Below are positions 25,975 through 34,160 of a stretch of DNA of 64,000 bases, piece after piece. How positions within the stretch are numbered: position 1 is the stretch's first letter; the number at the start of each line of letters is the position of its first letter. The position numbers and the translations under genes are program-made. A model generated the notes under the pieces. That model did no database searches. It worked only from the letters and a program-made list of their open reading frames with translations, and was not told where the DNA came from. This DNA comes from Hyphomonas sp. Lineage in GTDB: Bacteria; Pseudomonadota; Alphaproteobacteria; Caulobacterales; Hyphomonadaceae. The DNA lies in assembly GCA_002700305.1 (NCBI GenBank), contig PACZ01000032.1:1-64000 (forward strand), in the 5' to 3' direction.

Positions 25975-26646
25975 ATGACGAAACAGCCGTCCGACACGAT
26001 CATCCCGCCCAGCCCGAGCGCTGCAGACTATGCGACAGACCCGACGGGCAAGCCGCTGATCCCGAACGTGGCGGACCCGTTCGCCCTGTTCAATGACTGG
26101 ATGGCCGAAGCGCGCGCCAAGGAGCTGAACGACTCCAACGCCATGTCGCTCGCCACGGTCGACGCAGACGGCATGCCGGATGTGCGCATCGTCCTGCTGA
26201 AAGAGGTCACGCCGGCTGGCTTTGTCTTCTTCACCAATCTCGAAAGCGAGAAGGGCCAGCAGCTGAAGGCGAACCCGGTGGCCGCGATGGGCTTCCACTG
26301 GAAGAGCCTGCGCCGCCAGGTCCGCATCCGCGGCACGGTGGAGCGCGTCACCGACGCCGAGGCCGACGAATATTTCGCCACCCGCGCCGCGCAGAGCCGG
26401 ATCAGCGCCATTGCCTCCGACCAGTCGCGCCCGCTGCCCGACCGCGCCGCCTTCGAGCAGCGCATCGCGGAACTGTCCGAGGTCTATGGTGACGGGCCGG
26501 ACATTCCGCGTCCCGAATTCTGGGGCGGTTTCCGCCTGACCCCGACCGAGATCGAGTTCTGGCAGGACCAGGCCTTCCGCATGCACGACCGCCTGCGATT
26601 CACCCGCAAGGGCGAAGGCTGGGAAACCGGGCGGCTTTATCCGTAG
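25975..26646 (+). CDS. pdxH: Pyridoxamine 5'-phosphate oxidase
   Basis: FMN enzyme making pyridoxal phosphate from PMP/PNP. 223 aa. The FMN-binding core is visible: [61 protein letters not shown], and the C-terminal segment [15 protein letters not shown] and [17 protein letters not shown]. All length and motif features are standard. Single gene with no partner. Confidence 0.96.
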   Translation: MTKQPSDTIIPPSPSAADYATDPTGKPLIPNVADPFALFNDWMAEARAKELNDSNAMSLATVDADGMPDVRIVLLKEVTPAGFVFFTNLESEKGQQLKANPVAAMGFHWKSLRRQVRIRGTVERVTDAEADEYFATRAAQSRISAIASDQSRPLPDRAAFEQRIAELSEVYGDGPDIPRPEFWGGFRLTPTEIEFWQDQAFRMHDRLRFTRKGEGWETGRLYP

Positions 26647-26690
26647 ACTGTTTTGGTGAACCGCGTGGCTGAACCGGGAATCGGCTGGAG

Positions 26691-26867
26691 ATGAGGCTTA
26701 CCCGCAAGGCCTTAAAATGGTTGGCACTCGCAACGATACTTTATGTTGCGGGCCTGCTGCTGATTTACTGGGTGATCGGGGGAACTGATCTTCGGATCAC
26801 TGGATTTGTCGCCATTGTTTTCACCATTGTCTGTTGGAGCGGTGCCTTTCGGCGGCTTCGCCGGTGA
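26691..26867 (+). CDS. Small two-helix membrane protein, 58 aa
   Basis: Begins MRLTRKALKWLALATILYVA. Two hydrophobic helices (about 10-30 and 34-51) with Arg-rich ends, as in small inner-membrane proteins. Only GGGAA at 26676-26680 could serve as ribosome-binding site. Lies directly after pdxH and before a palindromic repeat. Real but unplaced gene, or chance ORF. Confidence 0.4.
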   Translation: MRLTRKALKWLALATILYVAGLLLIYWVIGGTDLRITGFVAIVFTIVCWSGAFRRLRR

Positions 26868-26912
26868 CGCGTCGTCGGGACGGAGGTCGGATCCGTTTTT
26901 TCCGCACGCTTG

Positions 26913-26950
26913 TCGCGCTCATGCTGAACGAAGTCGAAGCATGAGCGCGA
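26913..26950. repeat. REP-like palindromic element between convergent genes
   Basis: Perfect 12-bp arms TCGCGCTCATGC and GCATGAGCGCGA around a 14-nt loop TGAACGAAGTCGAA. It lies in the 98-bp gap between a plus-strand small ORF and a minus-strand gene, the usual place for REP elements, where they can act as bidirectional transcription stops. From memory, very similar palindromes are dispersed in many alphaproteobacterial genomes. Confidence 0.7.
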
Positions 26951-26965
26951 GTGAGGTCTATATTC

Positions 26966-27418
26966 TCACACCAATCCGATCGACGTGCGTTCCACCACCA
27001 GGTGGGGCACGCCATCGCTGGTTTTCGTGAACGAGACCCCGCCGGAAGAGACAGTCGCGGTCACCCGTTTGCGGAAGGCTGAGAAGCTCTCGAACTCCAC
27101 CACATCGACAGGCTCGTCGAATTCCAGCGTGACTTCGAACGCCGTGCCGCCCGCCATTTCGCGGACCGCGAGCACCCGGCCGTCAAAGGCCTGTTTCAGG
27201 TAGCGGCCTGCCACCTGGTCGCCGACCTGCAGCACGACTTCCGGCATGTTGGACAGCCGGGCCGAGGCCGTGTTCCAGTCGCGATAGCCGAGTTCCTTCG
27301 CCACGCATTCCAGCGCTTCGGAATGAGAGATGGGCGTTCCGGCAGCAGCCAGTTCCGCCCGCAATTCACGCGCACGGGCCTTTGCCTGGTCGCGATTTGA
27401 GATCGATAGATAAGACAT
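26966..27418 (-). CDS. Glyoxalase-superfamily-like protein (Glyoxalase_8 type)
   Basis: A 150-aa protein. The N-terminal helix pair NRDQAKARARELRAELAAAG, ISHSEALECVAKELGYRDWN is the mark of proteins annotated as glyoxalase superfamily (Pfam Glyoxalase_8). The second half is beta-rich and ends HLVVERTSIGLV. No metal-binding set was identified, so activity is doubtful. ATG at 27418 has AAGGA 8 bp upstream; the upstream ATG at 27427 overlaps that site. Confidence 0.7.
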   Translation of the reverse strand: MSYLSISNRDQAKARARELRAELAAAGTPISHSEALECVAKELGYRDWNTASARLSNMPEVVLQVGDQVAGRYLKQAFDGRVLAVREMAGGTAFEVTLEFDEPVDVVEFESFSAFRKRVTATVSSGGVSFTKTSDGVPHLVVERTSIGLV

Positions 27419-27427
27419 CGGAATCAT

Positions 27428-27702
27428 CCTTGTCCGGGCAGTCGCTTGTCAGCGGGGCTCGCCTTGCCGCGGGACTGCCGGATGGACCGGTGTTCCGTCG
27501 TTTTGTGCCGCGGCGTTCTCACGCCGGGGGATCTTCACCGTAAGACTTGCGTCTTGCGAGCGGCAGGCGTCCCAGAGCCTGCGGGGCACATAATCCTTCC
27601 GGGGCGCAACGTCAATCATTGCCAACACGGATAGGTTCGGGCACCAATTGGCAGTCGGCGTGGCAATTCCTGTCCGCGCCTTGCATCCATCAGGGGGTAT
27701 CC
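27428..27702. other. Intergenic region with hairpins, no recognised gene
   Basis: 275 bp. Contains AAGAC-TTGC-GTCTT (27542-27555) and CGGCG/CGCCG inverted repeats. No ORF with ribosome-binding site and no T-run found. It must hold promoters for two divergent genes (27418 minus, 27703 plus). A regulatory RNA cannot be excluded. Confidence 0.35.
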
Positions 27703-28080
27703 ATGAAACGTGGCCTGCAGGTTTTTCTCGGCGTCTTTTCGCTCATACCGGTGATCTTTGCCTTGCTCGGTTTTCTGGGCGGGGCAGGGCGTCTGTCGCC
27801 CGAAGGCGTCACCGTCGATCTCGACAATCAGTACCGGTACTTTTCCGGCATGTACCTTGTCGTCGCCTTCCTGCTCTGGTCGATCATTCCGGCCATCGAG
27901 AAGCATGGCCGCACGCTGTACCTGATCAGCGCAGCGATCTTCATCGGCGGGCTTGGCCGCGTCGTATCCTACATGACGATGGGCGCGCCGTCGCAGGACC
28001 TCGTCGTCGGCATGGGGATTGAGCTGGTCGTGCCGGTGATCTTCGTGATCTGGCAGCGCGCGGTGGCGGCGAGGGCCTAA
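27703..28080 (+). CDS. DUF4345 family membrane protein
   Basis: A 125-aa protein with four probable transmembrane helices: GLQVFLGVFSLIPVIFALLG, RYFSGMYLVVAFLLWSII, LYLISAAIFIGGLGRVV and GIELVVPVIFVIWQ. This matches the DUF4345 pattern, unknown function, inner membrane. ATG at 27703 follows AGGGGG. The stop overlaps the convergent GDPD gene stop by 4 bp. Confidence 0.8.
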   Translation: MKRGLQVFLGVFSLIPVIFALLGFLGGAGRLSPEGVTVDLDNQYRYFSGMYLVVAFLLWSIIPAIEKHGRTLYLISAAIFIGGLGRVVSYMTMGAPSQDLVVGMGIELVVPVIFVIWQRAVAARA

Positions 28081-29015
28081 CGTCCGCAGGCCTCCCGGCC
28101 GGCATCGTCAGCTGTAATCATGTCGGCCACCCGATAGGGTTCGTCCGTGGCAAGCAGGACCAGCCCGTCGGCCGCCAGCGCGTCATACTCGCTGGCATCG
28201 CCATCGGCGAGATAGAGATCGTCCAGCCGCTCGCCCTTGCGGCCCAGCGTGCCGAAGGCGGGCTCGACGCCCACTTGTTCGAGGCGGGCCCAGGCGGCGG
28301 GTTTCGGCTCGTCGGTTCCGGTCCAGCCGATCAGGCGGGTGCGGTCGACGCCCCGGCGTTCCAGTTTGGCGACGTCCCGGTCACCATAGGCGGTGGCGGT
28401 CATCATCAGATCCGGATTGATGGCGGCGATCTCGGCGGCCTGGTCGTCATTGTAGGAAATGAAGATCACATTCTCTTCCGCACCTGCGGCCTTCACGGCA
28501 GCGGCAATGTTGCGGAAACTGGTCGTCGGCTTCTTGTCGAGCTCCAGCACGGCGCCGGTCTGCTTTGCCCAGAGCAGGGCGTCGGTCAGTTTCGGCGGAT
28601 GGAAGCCGGTGCGCCGGCCGTCATTGTCTTCCAGCTCCAGGCCGCTCATCGTCTCCCAGTCAGTGTCGGAGACATAGCCACTGCCGGTTGTGGTGCGGTT
28701 CAGCCGGTCGTCATGCATCAGGGTCAGAACGCCGTCCTTGGTTTCGGCGACATCGATCTCGAACACGCGGATGCCCTTGTCGAATCCGTGCTGGAAGGTC
28801 TCGATCGCGTTTTCGGGGAATCCTGTGTCCGGTCCACCGCGATGGGCGGCAATGACCATGCCCTTATTCTTGCGCAGGCAGTCAAAATATTCCGGCAAAG
28901 GGAGTGCAGGGGAGGAAATCGTTGCGGTCTCTCCACCTGTTTCCTGAGGGGGCGTCTGAGTTGCGCCGCAGGCCGTCAGGGCCAGCGACATCACGGAAAA
29001 TGCAAATCTTTTCAT
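28077..29015 (-). CDS. Glycerophosphodiester phosphodiesterase, lipoprotein
   Basis: Splits glycerophosphodiesters into sn-glycerol 3-phosphate and an alcohol. 312 aa with signal and lipobox ALTAC. GDPD TIM-barrel marks: MVIAAHRGGPDTGFPENAIE with the catalytic His, then VFEIDVAETKDGVLTLMHDD with metal ligands Glu/Asp and the second His, and RTTTGSG. The lipid anchor suggests it acts in the periplasm. Start at ATG 29015. Confidence 0.92.
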   Translation of the reverse strand: MKRFAFSVMSLALTACGATQTPPQETGGETATISSPALPLPEYFDCLRKNKGMVIAAHRGGPDTGFPENAIETFQHGFDKGIRVFEIDVAETKDGVLTLMHDDRLNRTTTGSGYVSDTDWETMSGLELEDNDGRRTGFHPPKLTDALLWAKQTGAVLELDKKPTTSFRNIAAAVKAAGAEENVIFISYNDDQAAEIAAINPDLMMTATAYGDRDVAKLERRGVDRTRLIGWTGTDEPKPAAWARLEQVGVEPAFGTLGRKGERLDDLYLADGDASEYDALAADGLVLLATDEPYRVADMITADDAGREACGR

Positions 29016-29116
29016 GGTGCGACCCTCAATTCCTTGCCTCGCGTCATCCGCGCGAATACACACACTTCGGTTACAGGACAATGACGCCGCGGCAGGCGCG
29101 CAAAGGAGGACACCGC

Positions 29117-30742
29117 ATGAAAGGTCTGATGCAGGACTGGCAGCTCACCACAAACAAGATTCTTGAGCACGCAAAACGGATCAACCCGACCCGCGAGATC
29201 GTCACGCGCCGCGTCGAAGGCAATATCGAGCGCACCACCTATGGCGACCTGTTCGACATGTCGAAACAGGTGTCGACCGCGCTGAAGGATGAAGGCATCG
29301 GCCTCGGCGACCGCGTTGCGACGCTCGGCTGGAACTCCGAACGCCATATGGCCTCCTGGTATGGCGCGATGGGCATCGGCGCCGTGCTGCACACGGTGAA
29401 TCCGCGCCTCCACCCGGAGCAGATCGCCTGGATCATCAACCATGCCGAAGACAAGGTTCTGATCTTCGACAAGACCTTCCTGCCCATCGTCGAGGCGATC
29501 AAGGACAACATCCCGACGGTGAAGTCCTTCGTCATCTATGCCGGTGCCGACACGATGCCGGAAAACACGCTGGGCGCCGTACCGTTCGACATCTGGATCG
29601 ATGGCCGCTCCACCAATGTACGCTGGGGCGACTTCCCGGAAGATACCGCCTGCGGCCTCTGCTACACGTCCGGCACGACGGGCGATCCGAAAGGCGTGCT
29701 CTACTCGCACCGCTCCAACGTGCTGCACACGATGATCACGATGCAGCGCGATGCCATCGGCATGGGCGCGAATGATGTCGTGCTGCCGGTTGTGCCGATG
29801 TTCCACGCCAATGCCTGGGGCCTGACCTTCAGCTGCCCGGCCACCGGCGCCAACATGGTCATGCCCGGCGCGCAGATGGACGGCGCCTCGATCTATGAAT
29901 TGCTCGACACGGAAAAGGTGACGATCACCGCCGCCGTGCCGACCGTCTGGCTGATGCTGCTGACCCACCTCCAGCAGAATGACCTCAAACTGCCGCACCT
30001 GCAGAAGGTGATCATCGGCGGCTCGGCCGTGCCGGAGAAGATCCTGCGCGCTTTCGAGGAAGACTATGAAGTCGACGTCGTCCACGCCTGGGGCATGACG
30101 GAAACCTCGCCGCTCGGCACGCTGGGCACGCTGCCGCCGCACATGCTGGATGCCGACATCGACACCCGCATGGCGCAGAAGCTGAAGCAGGGCCGTCCGC
30201 CCTTCGGCGTTGAGCTGAAGATTGTCGACGACGAGCATAATGATGTGGCCTGGGACGGCGAGACGTCCGGCCGTCTTCTGGTCCGCGGACCGGGCATCGC
30301 GGCGGCCTACTTCAAGGGCGCCGGCGGCAAGGTGGTGGACGACGACAACTGGTTCGACACCGGCGACGTGGCGAACATGGACCAGTACGGCACGATGCAG
30401 ATCACCGACCGCGCCAAGGACGTGATCAAGTCCGGCGGGGAGTGGATCTCCTCCATCGACATCGAGAACATCGCGGTTGGCCATCCGAAAGTCGCCAACG
30501 CCGCCGCCATCGGCATCTACCACCCGAAATGGGACGAGCGTCCGCTGCTGATCATCCAGCCGGCCGAAGGAGAAAATCCGACCAAGGAGGAAATCTTCGC
30601 GGCGCTGGAAGGCAAGATCGCCAAATGGTGGACGCCGGATGACATTGCCTTTGTCGACAATATTCCGCTGGGCGCCACGGGCAAGATCAACAAGCTGGCC
30701 CTGCGCGACACGTTCAAAGACTACAAGCTGCCGACGGCATAA
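29117..30742 (+). CDS. Medium/long-chain acyl-CoA ligase (AMP-forming)
   Basis: Activates fatty or other carboxylic acids to acyl-CoA. 541 aa, AMP-binding superfamily. ATP loop [16 protein letters not shown], then [27 protein letters not shown], and C-terminal [15 protein letters not shown] with [10 protein letters not shown] (catalytic Lys). Strong AAAGGAGG before ATG 29117. Followed 5 bp later by an SDR gene, so the two may be one lipid-metabolism operon. Substrate chain length not readable. Confidence 0.93.
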   Translation: MKGLMQDWQLTTNKILEHAKRINPTREIVTRRVEGNIERTTYGDLFDMSKQVSTALKDEGIGLGDRVATLGWNSERHMASWYGAMGIGAVLHTVNPRLHPEQIAWIINHAEDKVLIFDKTFLPIVEAIKDNIPTVKSFVIYAGADTMPENTLGAVPFDIWIDGRSTNVRWGDFPEDTACGLCYTSGTTGDPKGVLYSHRSNVLHTMITMQRDAIGMGANDVVLPVVPMFHANAWGLTFSCPATGANMVMPGAQMDGASIYELLDTEKVTITAAVPTVWLMLLTHLQQNDLKLPHLQKVIIGGSAVPEKILRAFEEDYEVDVVHAWGMTETSPLGTLGTLPPHMLDADIDTRMAQKLKQGRPPFGVELKIVDDEHNDVAWDGETSGRLLVRGPGIAAAYFKGAGGKVVDDDNWFDTGDVANMDQYGTMQITDRAKDVIKSGGEWISSIDIENIAVGHPKVANAAAIGIYHPKWDERPLLIIQPAEGENPTKEEIFAALEGKIAKWWTPDDIAFVDNIPLGATGKINKLALRDTFKDYKLPTA

Positions 30743-30747
30743 CCGTC

Positions 30748-31521
30748 ATGGATCTTGGTCTGACAGACAAGGTGGTCTTTGTTGCCGGCGCCAGCCGCGG
30801 CATCGGCCTTGGGATCGTCGAAGCCCTCCTGGCCGAAGGGGCCAAGGTCGCCATGGCGGCACGCGGGGCAGACGCGCTGGAGGAACAGCGCGCCCGCCTC
30901 GCCGCCCAATATGGCGAGCACAAGCTCTGGGCCCGGGCAGGGGATCTGCGCGACTCCAAAACCATCGACGACATGGTCGAGGCCATCGAGCATGAGTTCG
31001 ACCCGCTCTGGGGCGCGGTCGCCAATGTCGGGCTTCACCCATGCCCGCCGGGCTATGAGGTGGATGACGAGACCTGGACGGCCGGCCTGCAACAGAACCT
31101 CGACAGCGCCTTCCGCCTCGCCCGTTCCAGCCTTCGCCGGATGGAACCGCGCGGCGAAGGCTCGATCCTGATGATCTCGTCCATTGCGGGCCTTGGCGCG
31201 CTCGGCACGCCGGTCACCTATGGCACGTCGAAAGCGGCGATGAACCATCTCGCCAAGGAACTGGCCCGCGTGGCGGGGCCATCCGGCGTGCGGGTGAATG
31301 CGATTGCGCCCGGCAACATCATCTTCCCGGGCGGGGACTGGGAAGAGCGCTCCACCGGCCCGCGCGGCGATGCGTGGAACCGCTGGATCCGCCGCGAAGT
31401 GCCGCTGCAGCGTTTCGGAAAGCCGGAAGAGATCGGCTCCGCCGCCGCCTACCTGCTCAGCCCGCTGGCCAGCTTCATCACCGGCGCGATCCTGCCGGTG
31501 GATGGCGGCCAGACAAAGTAA
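30748..31521 (+). CDS. Short-chain dehydrogenase/reductase (SDR)
   Basis: A 257-aa NAD(P)-dependent oxidoreductase. Cofactor motif VAGASRGIGLGIVEAL, NNAG-like ANVGL, catalytic Ser in SILMISSIAG, then YGTSKAAMNHLAK with Tyr/Lys, and PGNIIFPGG. Starts 5 bp after the acyl-CoA ligase stop, so likely translated with it. Could be a 3-hydroxyacyl-type dehydrogenase given its partner; this is inference. Confidence 0.92.
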   Translation: MDLGLTDKVVFVAGASRGIGLGIVEALLAEGAKVAMAARGADALEEQRARLAAQYGEHKLWARAGDLRDSKTIDDMVEAIEHEFDPLWGAVANVGLHPCPPGYEVDDETWTAGLQQNLDSAFRLARSSLRRMEPRGEGSILMISSIAGLGALGTPVTYGTSKAAMNHLAKELARVAGPSGVRVNAIAPGNIIFPGGDWEERSTGPRGDAWNRWIRREVPLQRFGKPEEIGSAAAYLLSPLASFITGAILPVDGGQTK

Positions 31522-31540
31522 GAATTGGTGAAATCAGGCC

Positions 31541-31963
31541 TCAGCCCTCGTCGGTCACATGGATCGACGGGTCGGGCTCCTGAATGCTGATCAGATAGCT
31601 CAGCAAGAGGTCGGTGCTCTTCGGGCCGAACTGGAATTGCGGCATCTCCGGATGTCCGACCTTCAGCCCGTCGCGGAAATCCTCGGCCAGCGCGTCCCCG
31701 TCATAATCGGCCAGGATATAGCGCAGCGCCGGGGCATCGGTGCGCCGGGAGTCTTCCTTGTCGATGCCGTGGCAGTCAGCGCATTGGGACGAGGCGACCT
31801 GGCGGCCAAGCGCGATTTCCTCGGTCACGGGCAGGCCGGTCAGGCCCAGTTCTTCTGCCTCTTGTGCCTGCACCTCGGCAATTTCCGGTTCATAGGGCGA
31901 GGTCTGCACGCAGCCCATCAGGGGCAGGGACAGCGGAACGAGGGCATAGATCAGGCGGCGCAT
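31541..31963 (-). CDS. Cytochrome c lipoprotein (first of tandem pair)
   Basis: A 140-aa lipoprotein with lipobox LPLMGC and one haem-c site CADCH (SSQCADCHGID). A C-terminal region KVGHPEMPQFQFGPKSTDLL holds the likely axial Met. Close relative of the next gene (32074-32430), which shares GHPxMPQFxFGP and LRYxLxxYD. Probably a membrane-anchored electron carrier in the periplasm. Start ATG 31963 after GGAGAG. Confidence 0.88.
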   Translation of the reverse strand: MRRLIYALVPLSLPLMGCVQTSPYEPEIAEVQAQEAEELGLTGLPVTEEIALGRQVASSQCADCHGIDKEDSRRTDAPALRYILADYDGDALAEDFRDGLKVGHPEMPQFQFGPKSTDLLLSYLISIQEPDPSIHVTDEG

Positions 31964-32073
31964 GGCGCTCTCCTTTACCAGACTGAGGCCCATGATCGCG
32001 CGATGCGGCGCCGAACGCAATTCGTGAATGTTACGGATGTCACCCGGCCGCCGTCACAGCCGGATCAATCCGG

Positions 32074-32430
32074 TCAGCCTTCCGCGGGCTCAGGCTCCTG
32101 AATGCTCTTCAGATAGGTCAGCAGCACGTCGGCGCCGAGCGGCCCGAAATGGAATTGCGGCATGTCCGGGTGGCCGACCTTGAGGCCTTCCTCGAAATTC
32201 TCGTGCAGCGTGTCGGCATCGTAATTGTTCAGCACATAGCGCAGCGCCGGCGTATCGGCACGCAGGGCATCCTGCTGGTCGAGGCCGTGGCAGTTGGCAC
32301 AGACGGCGGACGCGACGCCGCGGCCTTCATCGATCTGCTGTGACAGCGGGGCCTTCTGGGACTCGCGAATTTCCATCGCCTCGCACCCGGCGAGCGCGAG
32401 CGGAATGAGAATGATACTCAGTTTACGCAT
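32074..32430 (-). CDS. Cytochrome c lipoprotein (second of tandem pair)
   Basis: A 118-aa lipoprotein: signal with lipobox ALAGC, haem site CANCHGLD, axial Met in KVGHPDMPQFHFGP. Strongly similar to its neighbour and probably its duplicate. GGGAGG lies 7 bp before the ATG. Both genes read in the same direction with this one upstream, 110 bp apart, so they may form one unit. Confidence 0.88.
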   Translation of the reverse strand: MRKLSIILIPLALAGCEAMEIRESQKAPLSQQIDEGRGVASAVCANCHGLDQQDALRADTPALRYVLNNYDADTLHENFEEGLKVGHPDMPQFHFGPLGADVLLTYLKSIQEPEPAEG

Positions 32431-32640
32431 AATATTACCTCCCGTTTTTTATTGACCGTAGTGTCTCAGAGAAATGCCCTTCCGGCAATTGAGGAGATTT
32501 ACGGGGCAGGGGCCGGGAGTTCAGCTTCCACCCCGCCGTAAACCGCTCATGATCCAGTATAGTCCGGTATGATCATGGCAGGTCATGAAGGGGCGCATGC
32601 TGCGCTCAACACAATCATGTATTAGAATTACGGCACAACT

Positions 32641-32673
32641 GGTGGGTATCGGCTTCGCCTCAACCCCCCCTAC
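32641..32673. repeat. Left inverted repeat of the 32.7-kb one-gene unit
   Basis: Starts GGTGGGTATCGG and ends CAACC...TAC. Over 33 bp it matches the reverse complement of 33281-33311 with two short gaps/mismatches (shared GGTGGGTATCG, CTCAACCC, CCCTAC). The element itself is partly self-complementary (GGC-TTC-GCC). Confidence 0.75.
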
Positions 32674-32699
32674 GCTTGCTTTGCCATAGGAACGACAAA

Positions 32700-33281
32700 T
32701 TGATCCCATTTTCAGACGAGGCGAAGCGGCAATTTGAACGCGTAGCCGAAAAGTATAGATTTGAGTGCGTCGCTGCTGACGAGCGGCGAGTACGTTATGA
32801 GAGCACGGACGTATTTCTTGATGTCAGGTTTGACAATGGGAGATCGTACGATCTCGGAATCGAGATAGGACAAATAATCCCGAATAAAATCGAGCGTCCA
32901 TTCTCGCTGGCGGAAATTCTCAGGTTAAAAAATGTCTCAGAGGGATGCTCCATAGATGGGTTTTCAACTTCGAGCGTAACAAAACTTAGAGATGGCTTGA
33001 AAACGTTAGCGGATCTCACTTTGAACTATGCGGATGATTTTCTGAGAGGACGCGTTTCTTCATTCGTACAAGTCGCAGACCTTCGCGAAAAGGAAAGCTT
33101 AGCTTACGCGATTCAACGAGACCTTCGAACAGCGCGAGCCAAGGCCGTAAAAGCTTGGAACACAAAGGACTATGCTGGTGTAATTGCAGCGTATGAGCCA
33201 GTAGAATCTCACCTTGAACCATCTGAGGTAAAACGCCTTCAGTATTCCCAAAGTAAAATCTTCCCTGTCAGCGGCAGCTAG
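32700..33281 (+). CDS. Low-GC hypothetical protein in a repeat-bounded unit
   Basis: A 193-aa (TTG start) soluble protein unlike any family I know. The start is charged (PFSDEAKRQFERVAEKYRFE), the middle reads LGIEIGQIIPNKIERPFSLA and the C-terminus is helical. Base use is clearly AT-richer than the chromosome. TTG 32700 is chosen for AGGA 8 bp upstream; a TTG at 32676 is possible. The stop codon touches the right inverted repeat, leaving no spare DNA. Likely acquired. Confidence 0.6.
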   Translation: MIPFSDEAKRQFERVAEKYRFECVAADERRVRYESTDVFLDVRFDNGRSYDLGIEIGQIIPNKIERPFSLAEILRLKNVSEGCSIDGFSTSSVTKLRDGLKTLADLTLNYADDFLRGRVSSFVQVADLREKESLAYAIQRDLRTARAKAVKAWNTKDYAGVIAAYEPVESHLEPSEVKRLQYSQSKIFPVSGS

Positions 33282-33311
33282 TAGGGTGGGTTGAGCGGAA
33301 CGATACCCACC
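33281..33311. repeat. Right inverted repeat of the 32.7-kb one-gene unit
   Basis: GTAGGGTGGGT (start) and GATACCCACC (end) with a GGTGGGT/ACCCACC stem around a 13-nt loop. It is the inverted partner of 32641-32673. The stop TAG of the enclosed gene ends at the first base. Similar palindromes are, from memory, widespread next to gene ends in Proteobacteria. Confidence 0.75.
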
Positions 33312-33397
33312 ACCCGCAAGCCCGGACTTGTTGCGCAGCATACGGAAATCCGGCGCCTCTATCCAACCGGATAACCCCGCATGGCAATCTGCCCGCC

Positions 33398-33988
33398 ATG
33401 ACAGAGCGCACCGATTTCTTCTCTCAGGCCTTTTACACGATCGCCCGCGCCATTGCGGAGGCGGGCGTGAATGTGGACCTGTTCAAGAATCCTCAGACGA
33501 TTGCGAAATCGGTGAACCGGCGCGTGCGCGCAGAGCTGAAACGGCTGGCCGTTCTGCTCCGCCGTCTGATCTTTCTGGCGGCTTTGCAGCTGGAGCTCGC
33601 GCCGCTGCCGCCGCGCGTGGGCAGCAATTATTACGAGCCGAAGAAGCCGGACGCCGAGTATCGCTACGTCTTCCCCATGGTGCCTGCGCCATCGCGCCCA
33701 TGCCCGCACTTTATGAAGGGGCCGGTGACGGTGCCGGGTCGCGGCCCTGTGCCGGCGGCGCCGCTGATCGCGCGGTGGCAGGCCATGCTCGACACGCTGA
33801 AGCATCATAAGCGCCGGGCGAAATGCCTCGCCCGTACCATCCAGCGCTGGCAGGCCGCCGGCGAGGCCCGGCCGCATGTGCCGCCCATTCCTCGTTCCCA
33901 CCGTATTCCGGCTGCGCTCGCTATCGTTTCGGGTGGGCTGACCGTGCAGCTGCTCGACGCGCTGAAACGCTGGCCGGATTCGAGCTGA
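33398..33988 (+). CDS. Hypothetical protein, 196 aa
   Basis: Soluble, basic, Pro-rich protein with start MTERTDFFSQAFYTIARAIA. A central hydrophobic helix LAVLLRRLIFLAALQLELA is followed by a loop YYEPKKPDAEYRYVFPMVPA and a helix with many Lys/Arg (LDTLKHHKRRAKCLART). No motif points to a role. No Shine-Dalgarno visible before the ATG. Normal high GC, unlike the unit before it. Confidence 0.65.
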   Translation: MTERTDFFSQAFYTIARAIAEAGVNVDLFKNPQTIAKSVNRRVRAELKRLAVLLRRLIFLAALQLELAPLPPRVGSNYYEPKKPDAEYRYVFPMVPAPSRPCPHFMKGPVTVPGRGPVPAAPLIARWQAMLDTLKHHKRRAKCLARTIQRWQAAGEARPHVPPIPRSHRIPAALAIVSGGLTVQLLDALKRWPDSS

Positions 33989-34160
33989 ACTCACGCACAA
34001 TCAGGACTTTTGCCGGAGCGCGGACGCGTTTCCGGGCATGGGTGCTGGCTTCCATGTCTTGTTTGCTTCGCCATACCCTCACGCAGGATTGATCCGACAG
34101 GGGCGACAAGATCGTATAGGCGCTGTATGCCTCGGCAGGATAACAGGGAGAGGGAAGCCC

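Noticed and set aside
29012..30523. 503-codon minus-strand ORF opposite the acyl-CoA ligase
   Set aside because: Antisense shadow; the plus strand has a strong Shine-Dalgarno and full AMP-ligase motifs.
32521..32709. Minus-strand ORF with DHTGLYWIM resembling DHTGLWRI of the monooxygenase at 46481-48136
   Set aside because: Similarity covers under 30 bp and no further residues match on either side; a relic or chance match cannot be told apart.
33281..33311. Integron attC site after the low-GC gene (GTTGAGC fits the GTTRRRY core)
   Set aside because: The core is in the middle of a short 31-bp hairpin, the second core pair is missing, and an inverted copy lies upstream of the gene, which attC cassettes do not have.
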